A stretch of 7,065 nt of DNA from an uncultured Holophagales bacterium (GCA_937927565.1 CALBDV010000301.1:1-7065); one strand, 5' to 3'. Counted from the first letter of the stretch, positions 1 through 6,026 are shown. Translations and numbers: made by a program. Notes: a model not told the origin generated them from the sequence alone.

Positions 1-206
1 GCTTCGCTCCCGGGAGCCGATGGGCAGTCGCCGAGGAAGAAGCCGTGCGTGGCCACGTGGACGATGTGTCGGCCGGGGGCTCTCGCCTTGACGGCCGTCT
101 CGCTGGCGGCCAGGCCGGAGAGCAGCAGTGGCTCTGCCTCGAACGCTTCGGAAGTGGTCGGGCCCCGCAGTCTTTTCGCGGAGCTCTTCCACGCTGGAAG
201 ACGGAC
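1..206 (-). pseudogene. CHAT-domain protein fragment, 5'-truncated, runs off left edge
   Basis: Read on the minus strand, this stretch encodes a recognisable middle part of a CHAT domain (caspase-like peptidase fold, often fused to TPRs). Visible in order are an LPAW..SAKRL segment (about 200-165), which resembles the usual 'LPG..xEaeaL' element, then LLLSGLAASETAVKARAPGR, then HIVHVATHGFFLGD. The ATHG motif carries the expected catalytic His (codon 47-45). The catalytic Cys would lie beyond the left edge. The frame stays open up to a TGA at 422-420, but above about 206 the reading no longer looks like CHAT, contains no ATG, and lacks the N-terminal part of the domain and any TPRs. I infer a gene that lost its 5' part through rearrangement. 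A real gene using a GTG start at 326 is less likely. What lies left of the window would decide whether the C-terminal half is intact. Confidence 0.6.
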
Positions 207-290
207 CTGGTTCTCGACCCACAGGGATTCCCGTCGATCGCCTACCGACGGAACCCGGGCACCGGCAACGTGATCGGACTGGCGCGGCGG
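195..290 (+). pseudogene. Short remnant of a repeat protein (LDPQGFPSIAY motif)
   Basis: On the plus strand the reading TDLVLDPQGFPSIAYRR, continuing to GNVIGLARR, resembles one unit of the extracellular repeats of the type 'sLaLDssGnPhIaYyd...gdlkyAr' found in large secreted bacterial proteins. Only one unit is seen. It has no start codon or signal peptide of its own, and the same frame runs on into the downstream kinase without coding character. It begins almost where the minus-strand CHAT similarity stops, so the two remnants seem to abut. I infer a leftover of a deleted gene; chance similarity in a GC-rich frame is possible. Confidence 0.3.
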
Positions 291-434
291 GTAGAGGAGC
301 AGAAGCGGCGACCTGCCCAGGCACACTGTGGTCCAGAACCTCCGATTCGAGGGGTCAGACCCGATGGTCGGACCCCTCGCCCAGCGCAAGAACTGCCCGC
401 CCTCCTGACCCTTGATGAGTCAAACTCGCCCCCG
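291..434. other. Non-coding stretch before the kinase gene
   Basis: Between the CHAT and repeat-protein remnants and the kinase start, the only structure I see is the hairpin at 348-379 and a small TTGA/TCAA inverted repeat (412-423). There is no convincing Shine-Dalgarno sequence before the ATG at 435. The AT-richer CAAACT at 421-426 lies 8 nt upstream and could be a -10 element for a leaderless transcript, but no matching -35 box is visible. Confidence 0.4.
348..379. repeat. Near-perfect 32-nt hairpin, REP-like
   Basis: CGAGGGGTC (348-356) is the exact reverse complement of GACCCCTCG (371-379). After one A/G mismatch (357/370) the pairing resumes with GACC (358-361) and GGTC (366-369) around a CGAT loop. 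Thirteen of 14 positions pair. No T-run follows on either strand, so a simple intrinsic terminator is unlikely. The GGGGTCAGACCC-type core resembles dispersed palindromes associated with REP-associated (Y1/IS200-like) transposases in some genomes. No transposase is present here, and the repeat's copy number cannot be judged from one window. Confidence 0.55.
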
Positions 435-1742
435 ATGACCCGCCGCCCTCCCAAGACCTCCCCCCTCGGCCGGCTCTTCGAGCTGGGGAGCCTCGCTGCG
501 CGCGCAGGTGCCTCGACGGTCGCGTCGCGGCTGGCGGGAATTGGCCGTTCCGCGCCCGCGCGCGAAGCGCTGCGGACGGCGGACCTCGTGAAGAACGCGC
601 ACCGCCTCGTCGCGACGCTGGGCGAGCTGAAGGGGGCGGCGATGAAGGTGGGGCAGATGCTCAGCCTTCAGGACGCGTTCCTGCCGCCGGAGGTCGCCGT
701 CGTCCTCCGGTCGCTCCAGGGGGAAACGCCGAGCCTGCCGCTCTCGATGGTCGAGGATCAGCTTGCCGAGGAGCTGGGCGATCCGCTCCAGATCTTCGCG
801 AGCTTCGAGCCCGAGGCGTTCGCGGCCGCCTCCATCGGGCAGGTCCACCGCGCCGTCCTGCGCGACGGCCGGCACGTCGCCGTGAAGATCCAGTATCCGA
901 ACATCGACCGGATCGTCGAGGCGGACCTCGGGAACCTCTACCGCGTCCTTAAGTCGGTCGTCGCCCTCGTGTCGAAGGTCGACTTCGAGCCGATCTGGAA
1001 GGAGCTTCGGGCCCGGCTCCGCGAGGAGCTCGACTACCTCCACGAGGCCGAGCGGATACGCCGGATGACCGAGCTTCACGCCGCGGTCCCCGAGATCGTC
1101 ATCCCGCAGGTCATCGAGGAAGCCTCGACGACGCGCATCCTGACGATGACGTACGAAGAGGGGCTCTCGCCCGACGAGGCCTGCTCCGACGCGACACCGC
1201 AGGAGCTGAAGGACAAGTGGGGGCTCGTCCTCTTCGACTTCCTCCTGCGCGGCCTCCTCGAGCACCGCCTGCTTCACGCCGACCCGAACCTCGCGAACTT
1301 CGCCTTCCGCAGGGACGGCCGCGTCGTCGTCTACGACTTCGGCTGCATCAAGGAAGTGCCCCTTCGGCTCGCGCGCGGCTACCGCGGCATGTGCCGCACG
1401 GCGCTCGACGGGCGGATCGACGAGCTACCCGAGCTTCTGAAGAAGATGGGAGTGCACCGGGTGGACGGCCGCCCGCTCGATCCCGCCCTGATCGAACCGT
1501 GGGCCACGCTCGTCCTGGAGCTCCTCCGTTCCGCCCCGCCCTACCGCTTCGGCGTGGACGACTCCGTCGCGACCCGGATGTTCGACGCCGCCCGCAGCAG
1601 CCTCGCCGAGGCGGGGGACGTCCGCTTCCCGCCCGACATCGTCTTCGTCAACCGGACGGTCGGCGGCCACTTCGGGAACCTGACGCGCCTCCGCGCGGAA
1701 GGGCCGTGGAGGAAGGCGCTGGAGCGTACCGTCGGCGCGTAA
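435..1742 (+). CDS. ABC1/AarF/UbiB-family atypical protein kinase-like ATPase
   Basis: This 435-residue protein belongs to the ABC1 (UbiB/COQ8) family of atypical kinase-like ATPases. The family is linked to ubiquinone and other isoprenoid-lipid metabolism, though exact substrates are mostly unknown. Hallmarks seen: the N-terminal KxGQ motif (KVGQ, residues 71-74); the Ala-rich nucleotide loop AASIGQVH (131-138), which replaces a Gly-rich P-loop; the ATP-anchoring Lys in VAVK (K151); the EELDY..EA segment (198-205); the catalytic-loop motif HADPNLAN (281-288); and DFG (301-303). The C-terminal RTVGGHFGNLTRL is also family-typical. No C-terminal membrane helix is evident. The ATG at 435 fits the usual N-terminus; the open frame continues upstream to 45, but residues there have no family character and include the remnant at 195-290. 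No clear ribosome site precedes the start. No ubiquinone genes adjoin it, so its pathway is not shown by context. Confidence 0.9.
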   Translation: MTRRPPKTSPLGRLFELGSLAARAGASTVASRLAGIGRSAPAREALRTADLVKNAHRLVATLGELKGAAMKVGQMLSLQDAFLPPEVAVVLRSLQGETPSLPLSMVEDQLAEELGDPLQIFASFEPEAFAAASIGQVHRAVLRDGRHVAVKIQYPNIDRIVEADLGNLYRVLKSVVALVSKVDFEPIWKELRARLREELDYLHEAERIRRMTELHAAVPEIVIPQVIEEASTTRILTMTYEEGLSPDEACSDATPQELKDKWGLVLFDFLLRGLLEHRLLHADPNLANFAFRRDGRVVVYDFGCIKEVPLRLARGYRGMCRTALDGRIDELPELLKKMGVHRVDGRPLDPALIEPWATLVLELLRSAPPYRFGVDDSVATRMFDAARSSLAEAGDVRFPPDIVFVNRTVGGHFGNLTRLRAEGPWRKALERTVGA

Positions 1743-1763
1743 ACGCAGGCGGCGTCTGAAGTC

Positions 1764-1792
1764 TTGCCGGAACCGGGTCGGTCCTGTAGCGT
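1764..1792 (+). promoter_or_regulatory. Candidate sigma70-type promoter for the cysteine-protease gene
   Basis: TTGCCG (1764-1769) and TAGCGT (1787-1792) are separated by exactly 17 nt. Transcription would start near 1799, giving a leader of about 80 nt before the ATG at 1882. The layout matches the stronger site at 5856-5884 (TTGACA, 17 nt, TAGCCT), which supports it. Both boxes deviate from consensus, so this is tentative. Confidence 0.4.
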
Positions 1793-1866
1793 CCGCGGCA
1801 CACGTCGTCCGCCGGGCCATCACAGAGACCATGCACCCTCTTTTCGCCGAGGGCGCTCAGCTTTTC

Positions 1867-1876
1867 AGAGAGGAAA
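1867..1876 (+). promoter_or_regulatory. Ribosome binding site deciding the 1882 start
   Basis: AGAGAGGAAA holds an AGGA core (1871-1874) 7 nt before the ATG at 1882. The in-frame upstream ATG at 1831 has only a weak AGAGA before it and would add 17 residues without domain character, so 1882 is preferred. Confidence 0.65.
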
Positions 1877-1881
1877 CCACG

Positions 1882-2613
1882 ATGAGCGTTCCCACACTCA
1901 GGTCCGGCTCGACCGGTCCACATGTCGTCGATCTCCAGAACGCCCTGAACCGGGCTCTCGTCCCGAGCCACAACCTGACCCCGGACGGCGCCTTCGGCGC
2001 CAAGACGGCGGCAGCGGTGCGCGCCTTTCAGGCCCAGAGGAGGATCACGGTCGACGGCGTGGTGGGCCCCGTCACCCAGTGCGTCCTGCGCGGCGGCCCT
2101 CGTCCGGCACCCATCATCCACAGCGTGCGCCTGATTCCCCAGCCCACTCCCAGCACCTGCTGGGCCGCGGCCACTGCGATGCTCAAGGGTTCGACGGTCC
2201 CTGCGATCATCGCGGCGACCCCGCCGCACCTGATCCTCGAGGGCGGCGGGACGGCCAACTTCTCCGAGCGCGCAGACAACGTGACCGGCAACCAGGAGTT
2301 CGCCCGGGCCCACAACCTGCGGTATCACGCGCCGATGAGCTGGATGGTCTCGGCTCTGAAGGGCCTGATCCAGGGCAGTCCGGTGATGGTCTCGATGCTG
2401 TGGAACGCGACCGAGTACGTAAAGGGCAATGGCTCTTCCGGACACAGGATGGTGATCTACGGGATCGACACCGATGACGATCCGAGCGGACTGGGTACGC
2501 TCCTGCACATCCACGACCCCTGGGCTCCGAACGTCGGGAAGACCTTCCAGAAGAGCTACTACGCCCTGGTGAACGAGACGCCCTGCTTCACCTACGGCAC
2601 CTTCACCCGCTGA
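1882..2613 (+). CDS. Peptidoglycan-binding domain plus papain-like cysteine protease
   Basis: A 243-residue two-domain protein. Residues about 5-68 form a PG_binding_1 domain: LRSGSTGPHVVDLQNAL, then TPDGAFGAKTAAAVRAFQ, then VDGVVGP, the usual three-helix pattern. Residues about 82-240 look like a papain-like cysteine peptidase of the C39-like/AvrRpt2-like group: a Gln (Q87) shortly before STCWAAATAM with candidate nucleophile C93, then GHRMVIYGID with candidate H188, and IHDPWAP with candidate D212. This gives an oxyanion Gln and a Cys-His-Asp triad in the right order. The expected role is cell-wall-anchored or wall-targeted proteolysis or peptide cleavage; the substrate is unknown. There is no N-terminal signal peptide and no membrane segment, so export would need another route (for example a contractile injection system) or the protein acts inside or on lysis. 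No immunity-like or secretion gene adjoins it. It has its own candidate promoter and ribosome site. Confidence 0.75.
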   Translation: MSVPTLRSGSTGPHVVDLQNALNRALVPSHNLTPDGAFGAKTAAAVRAFQAQRRITVDGVVGPVTQCVLRGGPRPAPIIHSVRLIPQPTPSTCWAAATAMLKGSTVPAIIAATPPHLILEGGGTANFSERADNVTGNQEFARAHNLRYHAPMSWMVSALKGLIQGSPVMVSMLWNATEYVKGNGSSGHRMVIYGIDTDDDPSGLGTLLHIHDPWAPNVGKTFQKSYYALVNETPCFTYGTFTR

Positions 2614-2641
2614 TAGGGAGCCGGCCGAATCTCACCGCGCG

Positions 2642-2668
2642 AGCCTCCGGCCGACGGGGCCGGAGGCT
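2642..2668. terminator. Strong hairpin after the cysteine-protease gene
   Basis: An 11-bp perfect stem, AGCCTCCGGCC (2642-2652) with GGCCGGAGGCT (2658-2668), closes a 5-nt loop 28 nt after the stop codon. It is probably the transcript end for the upstream gene. No T-tract follows, so it may only stall polymerase or protect the 3' end. Confidence 0.5.
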
Positions 2669-2688
2669 GCGGCGCAGGGGGCGCGCGC

Positions 2689-2694
2689 TATATT
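2689..2694 (+). promoter_or_regulatory. Candidate -10 box for a leaderless symporter transcript
   Basis: TATATT is the only AT-rich hexamer in a very GC-rich gap. It ends 7 nt before the ATG at 2702, so transcription would start at or next to the A of the start codon. There is no Shine-Dalgarno sequence in the gap. No good -35 box is seen 16-18 nt upstream, where the hairpin at 2642-2668 partly lies. Confidence 0.4.
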
Positions 2695-2701
2695 CGCCGG
2701 C

Positions 2702-4147
2702 ATGCTTGCGGTCTTCGTCCTCTACATGGTGGCGACGGTCTCCATCGCCTGGTGGTACTCGCGCGGCCCGAGGACCCACAGGGAGTTCGTCCTCGGGGGC
2801 GGTCGTTTCGGTGGCACGGCCCTCGCGCTCTCGGAGCGGGCCACCGGCGAGTCGGCCTGGCTGCTCCTCGGCCTGACCGGGCATGCCTACGCCGACGGGC
2901 TGAGCACCGTCTGGGTCGCGCTGGGCTGCGTCCTCGGCATCGTCTTCATCTGGACGGTCATGGCCGGGAGGCTGCGGCAGGAGACCGAAGAGACCGGCGC
3001 GATGACGGTGTCGAGCCTCCTCGCCCGGAGATTTCCAGGCTCGGAGAAGCCGATCGCCCTGCTCTCGTCCGTCATCCTGATCTTCTTCTTCCTGCTCTAC
3101 ATCGCCGCGCAGTTCAGCGGCTCCGGCAAGGTGCTCCAGGGGACGTTCGGCCTCGACCCCTTCTGGGGAGTCGTCATCGCCTCGGTCGTCGTGACGATCT
3201 ACTGCGGCCTGGGGGGCTTCATCGCGGTCGTCGTGACCGACGTCTTCCAGGCCCTCCTGATGATCTTCACGCTCGTCGCGTTTCCGATCATTGCCCTCTT
3301 CATCGCGGCCAGCCACGACGTCTCGATCGCCTTCGCGCTGCGGGAAGCCGGACCGAACTACCTGTCGCTGACCCGCGGAATGACCGGCTCCTCGGCGGTG
3401 ATCCTCGTTCTGAGCGGCCTGAGCTGGGCGCTCGGCTATACGGGGCAGCCGCAGCTGCTGACGCGGATGATGGCGATCCGCAGCAAGGGCGAGGTCCGAC
3501 GGGCGATCCAGGTGGCCACCGTCTGGACTCTCCTCGCCTACACCGGGGCCATCCTGATCGGGCTCTTCGGCGTGGCCTTCGTGAAGAGCGGCTTCCTCGG
3601 GACGGGAGCCTCGGCGATCGCGTCCGATGCCGAGAAGATCCTGCCTGCCATGGTCGTCGCCCTCGTCAGCCCGATCCTCGCGGGGATCCTCCTGTCGGGA
3701 GTGGTCTCCGCCATGATGTCGACGGCCTCGTCGGAGGTGACGGTCTCCTCGGCCTCGTTCACCGAAGACATCTTCTCGAACCTCAGGAAGAAGGCCACGT
3801 CCCCGAAGGGAATGCTCTACCTGAACCAGGGCGTCACGGTCGCGGTGGGGGCGGTGGCCATCGTCCTGGCCCTGACGATGCGGGACACCGTCTACAGCCT
3901 CGTGTCGTACGCCTGGTCGGGGATCGGCTCGTCGTTCGGGCCGGCCCTCATCCTCCTCCTCTTCTGGAAGAAGCTCTCCCGCGCGGGGGTGTTCGCCTCG
4001 CTGATCACCGGAACGGTGGCCACGGTCGTCTGGAAGACGTTCCTCGAGCAGCCGACCGGGGTCTCGGAGAGGCTCGCCAGCTACGTCATCTCCTTCGCGA
4101 TGGCCGTCCTCTTCTCCCTGTTCTTCCCGGAAAAGAAGAGGGCCTGA
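2702..4147 (+). CDS. PutP-like sodium:solute symporter (SSS family)
   Basis: A 481-residue polytopic inner-membrane transporter of the sodium:solute symporter family (LeuT fold, about 12-13 helices), closest in motifs to the sodium/proline symporter PutP (502 residues in E. coli). Matches I recognise: FVLGGGRFGG (29-38); WLLLGLTG (53-60); GGFIAVVVTDVFQALLMIF (171-189) with D180 at the place of PutP D187; SWALGYTGQP (241-250), which keeps the Trp and Tyr lining the PutP substrate site; ILLSGVVSAMMST (329-341) with the Ser-Thr pair of the Na2 site; and VSYAWSGIGSSFGPA (401-415). One departure: the Asp of PutP helix 2 (D55) is Gly (G49), with Glu next to it (E50). This suggests a related but shifted cation site and possibly a different substrate, so I give no gene symbol. 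The start at 2702 places helix 1 at the N-terminus as expected. Proline uptake is possible but unproven. Confidence 0.88.
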   Translation: MLAVFVLYMVATVSIAWWYSRGPRTHREFVLGGGRFGGTALALSERATGESAWLLLGLTGHAYADGLSTVWVALGCVLGIVFIWTVMAGRLRQETEETGAMTVSSLLARRFPGSEKPIALLSSVILIFFFLLYIAAQFSGSGKVLQGTFGLDPFWGVVIASVVVTIYCGLGGFIAVVVTDVFQALLMIFTLVAFPIIALFIAASHDVSIAFALREAGPNYLSLTRGMTGSSAVILVLSGLSWALGYTGQPQLLTRMMAIRSKGEVRRAIQVATVWTLLAYTGAILIGLFGVAFVKSGFLGTGASAIASDAEKILPAMVVALVSPILAGILLSGVVSAMMSTASSEVTVSSASFTEDIFSNLRKKATSPKGMLYLNQGVTVAVGAVAIVLALTMRDTVYSLVSYAWSGIGSSFGPALILLLFWKKLSRAGVFASLITGTVATVVWKTFLEQPTGVSERLASYVISFAMAVLFSLFFPEKKRA

Positions 4148-4157
4148 CCGCTTCCTC

Positions 4158-4183
4158 GCACGACCCGGCCTGCCGGATCGTGC
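4158..4183. terminator. Hairpin after the symporter gene
   Basis: GCACGA (4158-4163) pairs with TCGTGC (4178-4183). After one mismatch CCGG (4165-4168) pairs with CCGG (4173-4176) around a 4-nt loop. It begins 10 nt after the symporter stop and is likely a transcript-end structure, although no T-run follows. Confidence 0.45.
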
Positions 4184-4239
4184 AAGATGTGCCCGCACCC
4201 AGGTCACGACGAGGCTCTTCGGGGCGATGAGGATGTTCT

Positions 4240-5820
4240 ATGCCGACCGGGTCGAAAAACAGCTACGACGAGGTGCCCTACAGCGAGGGCTGTTTCCACG
4301 TCTCGCACCCCGATCACCTCGCGGTGCTCGCCCTCGTGCACGGGGTGCCGGCACCCGACGTCGAGCGCTGTCGAGTGCTCGAGCTCGGGTGCGCCCGTGG
4401 AGGGAATCTCCTCCCCATGGCCCTGGAGCTTCCGGACGCCTCCTTCCTAGGAGTCGACCTCTCGGAACGCCAGATCGGGGAGGCCCGAAAGACTGCGTCA
4501 CTTCTCGGGCTCTCGAACGTCGACCTGCGCGCGATGAGCCTCACCGAAATCGACGAGTCCTTCGGGACCTTCGACTTCATCGTCTGTCACGGCGTCTACT
4601 CGTGGGTGCCGGACGGAGTCCGCGAGAAGATCCTCGCGATCTGCTCGGAGAACCTCGCCCCGAACGGGCTCGCCTTCGTCAGCTACAACACCTATCCGGG
4701 CTGGCACGAGCGGGGCATGGTCCGGGAGCTCATGCTCTTTCACTCGCGGAAGGCCACGGCCGTGGCCGGGCGGATCGAGAAAGCGAGGGCCTTCCCGACC
4801 GAGCTGGCCGGAGTCCTGACGAATGCCTCCAGCCCCTACGCCAGCATCCTGCGGAAAGAGGGGGAGCTGCTTCGTGGGTCAGAGGAGGCGTACTTCTTTC
4901 ACGACTTCCTCGAGGACGACAACCAGCCGACCTACGTCCACGAGTTCCTGAACCGCGCAGGCCGGCACGGCCTCGAGTTCCTGGCGGAGGCCAGCAAGCC
5001 GGGGCTGATGTCCAGCCTGACGGAGTCGGCGCGGAAGGCCATCTCCAGCTGGGCGGACGACACGGTTTCGCGCGAGCAGTACCTCGACTTCGTCAGCAAT
5101 CGGTCCTTCCGCCGAACGGTCCTCCGCCGTGCCGGCGGTCCGCCGGCTGTTGAGCCGGCGCCGGAGGTCGTGGAGAGGCTCCGGGTGTCTTCCGCGCTGA
5201 AACGGGTCGATGAGACCGCCGTCGTCACCGACGACTCCACCGTCGAGTTCGCCCAGCCGGGGGACTCCGGTTCCATCAGGACGAACAACCCGTTCGTGAA
5301 GGCGGCCCTCCAGACTCTCTTCGAGGAGCGGCCCGCAGCCCTCGGCTTCGAGGACCTCTGGACGAAGGTCCGTGAACGACTCTTCGAGGGCGGGAAGCCC
5401 CTGCCCGCACCCGAGGAGGAGGGAAGGAAGAGCGTTCGCGCTGCCCTCCTGCAGCTCTCACTGTCCGACCTCGCCGAGCTCCACGTCCGGCCGCCGAACC
5501 CGGCCACGGAGGTTTCCCAGAGGCCGGTCTCGAGCCCGCTCGCCCGGCTTCAGGCCGCCAGGGTCGCGCGGGTGACGAATCTCCGCCGCCGCAGCGTCGA
5601 CCTGACCGAATTCGAACGCGACGTCCTCCTGCTACTCGACGGGACCCGAGATCTGGAGGCCGTCCTGGAAGTCCTCGTCGGGCGGGTCCTCTCGGGCGGC
5701 GTCCAGCTGAAGCGGGAGGGAAAGGCCATGCGCGACCCGAGGGCGATCCGGAAGGCGTTCGCCGGCGAGGTCGGGGCCGTCGTCCGCCACTTCGCAACCT
5801 CCGCGCTGCTGGAAAGGTGA
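4240..5820 (+). CDS. Class I SAM methyltransferase with MethyTransf_Reg domain (PKMT-like)
   Basis: A 526-residue predicted SAM-dependent methyltransferase. The N-terminus has YDEVPY (9-14) and HPDHLA (23-28), then the Rossmann-type SAM site: motif I VLELGCARGGN (46-56), acidic motif II GVDLS (71-75), and FDFIVCHGVYSWVP (111-124), with SYNTYPGW (148-155) after it. Residues about 200-300 match the methyltransferase regulatory domain, ending in the typical EQYLDFVSNRSFRRTVL (279-295). A Pro/Ala-rich linker (about 299-310) leads to a C-terminal region with NPFVKAAL (350-357) and FERDVLLLLDGTRDLE (458-473), probably helical or winged-helix. This architecture is that of the rickettsial protein-lysine methyltransferases PKMT1/PKMT2, which modify outer-membrane protein OmpB; many other family members are uncharacterised. 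Protein-lysine methylation is therefore the best guess, substrate unknown. TGAGGA at 4228-4233 lies 6 nt before the ATG and fixes the start. No outer-membrane target gene is adjacent. Confidence 0.8.
   Translation: MPTGSKNSYDEVPYSEGCFHVSHPDHLAVLALVHGVPAPDVERCRVLELGCARGGNLLPMALELPDASFLGVDLSERQIGEARKTASLLGLSNVDLRAMSLTEIDESFGTFDFIVCHGVYSWVPDGVREKILAICSENLAPNGLAFVSYNTYPGWHERGMVRELMLFHSRKATAVAGRIEKARAFPTELAGVLTNASSPYASILRKEGELLRGSEEAYFFHDFLEDDNQPTYVHEFLNRAGRHGLEFLAEASKPGLMSSLTESARKAISSWADDTVSREQYLDFVSNRSFRRTVLRRAGGPPAVEPAPEVVERLRVSSALKRVDETAVVTDDSTVEFAQPGDSGSIRTNNPFVKAALQTLFEERPAALGFEDLWTKVRERLFEGGKPLPAPEEEGRKSVRAALLQLSLSDLAELHVRPPNPATEVSQRPVSSPLARLQAARVARVTNLRRRSVDLTEFERDVLLLLDGTRDLEAVLEVLVGRVLSGGVQLKREGKAMRDPRAIRKAFAGEVGAVVRHFATSALLER
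5131..5147. repeat. 17-nt perfect palindrome inside the methyltransferase linker
   Basis: GCCGGCGG and CCGCCGGC flank a single T, and another GCCGGC follows at 5154-5159. It lies in codons of the Gly/Pro/Ala-rich interdomain linker (about residues 298-303), where GC-rich low-complexity coding could produce it by chance. Confidence 0.4.
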
Positions 5821-5841
5821 GGAGCTCGCTCGAAGCTCCTC
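5819..5841. terminator. Hairpin overlapping the methyltransferase stop codon
   Basis: GAGGAGCT (5819-5826) pairs with AGCTCCTC (5834-5841) around a 7-nt loop. A second copy of the right arm, GAGCTCCTCC (5846-5855), could compete for the same left arm, and it ends immediately before the TTGACA box of the next promoter. There is no T-run, so its role as a terminator is uncertain. Confidence 0.35.
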
Positions 5842-5855
5842 CTCGGAGCTCCTCC

Positions 5856-5884
5856 TTGACAGTCCCGTTCCGACCCAATAGCCT
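5856..5884 (+). promoter_or_regulatory. Promoter of the leader peptide and asd
   Basis: A perfect -35 box TTGACA (5856-5861) is followed after exactly 17 nt by TAGCCT (5879-5884). Transcription would begin about 5890-5892, only 2-4 nt before the ATG of the leader peptide. It is the best promoter in the window and shares spacing and the TAGCnT form of its -10 with the site at 1764-1792. Confidence 0.65.
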
Positions 5885-5893
5885 GCGCCGCCA

Positions 5894-5983
5894 ATGAGCC
5901 CCGCATCCTCGCGAAAGCGGACGACGACCACGATGAAGCGCACGCCGCAAGGCGGGCCGGCGGGGAACCGGACGACCGTGTAA
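5894..5983 (+). CDS. Thr-rich leader peptide of the asd attenuator
   Basis: A 29-codon ORF starting 9 nt after the -10 box and ending in TAA. It contains RTTTTMKR (residues 9-16; Thr codons 5921-5932, then Met and Lys), Thr17, and TTV at the end (codons 5972-5980): seven Thr in total. Thr, Met and Lys are end products of the branched aspartate pathway that runs through Asd, the product of the next gene. Leader peptides such as E. coli ThrL use runs of regulatory codons in this way. The ORF has almost no 5' leader, so it would be translated as a leaderless message. An internal ATG at 5933 gives a shorter 16-residue alternative that would skip the four-Thr run. Coding is inferred from context; so small a GC-rich ORF could arise by chance. 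Confidence 0.55.
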   Translation: MSPASSRKRTTTTMKRTPQGGPAGNRTTV

Positions 5984-6026
5984 CGCACGGTCGCGAGGAA
6001 CCGGAGAAGACGCAGGGCCCGCCGGC
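5956..6026 (+). promoter_or_regulatory. Antiterminator pairing of the asd attenuator
   Basis: GCCGGCGGG (5956-5964), inside the leader-peptide codons, is the exact reverse complement of CCCGCCGGC (6018-6026), which forms most of the terminator's left arm plus part of its loop. The two pairings exclude each other. A ribosome stalled on the Thr run (5921-5932) would leave 5956-5964 free to pair and so open the terminator. A ribosome reaching the stop at 5981 would sit over or next to this segment. A competing 1:2-type pairing is possible between CCCCGC (5899-5904) and GCGGGG (5960-5965). Confidence 0.5.

Noticed and set aside
45..434. N-terminal extension of the ABC1 kinase reading frame (start at 45)
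   Set aside because: The 130 extra residues have no family similarity, lie over the minus-strand CHAT fragment and a hairpin, and the normal ABC1 N-terminus begins at the ATG at 435.
420..1277. Minus-strand open frame opposite the kinase
   Set aside because: Composition is typical of an antisense shadow, while the plus strand holds all the kinase motifs in order.
2642..2668. Operator reading of the inverted repeat before the symporter
   Set aside because: Position just after a stop codon and a long perfect GC stem fit an RNA 3'-end structure better; no regulator gene is nearby.
2603..4207. Long minus-strand open frame opposite the symporter
   Set aside because: It is extremely rich in Arg, Asp, Glu and Gly, has no domain pattern, and covers a clear PutP-like gene on the other strand; it reflects high-GC codon bias.
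2752..4230. Second plus-strand open frame across the symporter
   Set aside because: An Arg/Pro/Gly-rich out-of-frame shadow of the transporter gene with no membrane segments.
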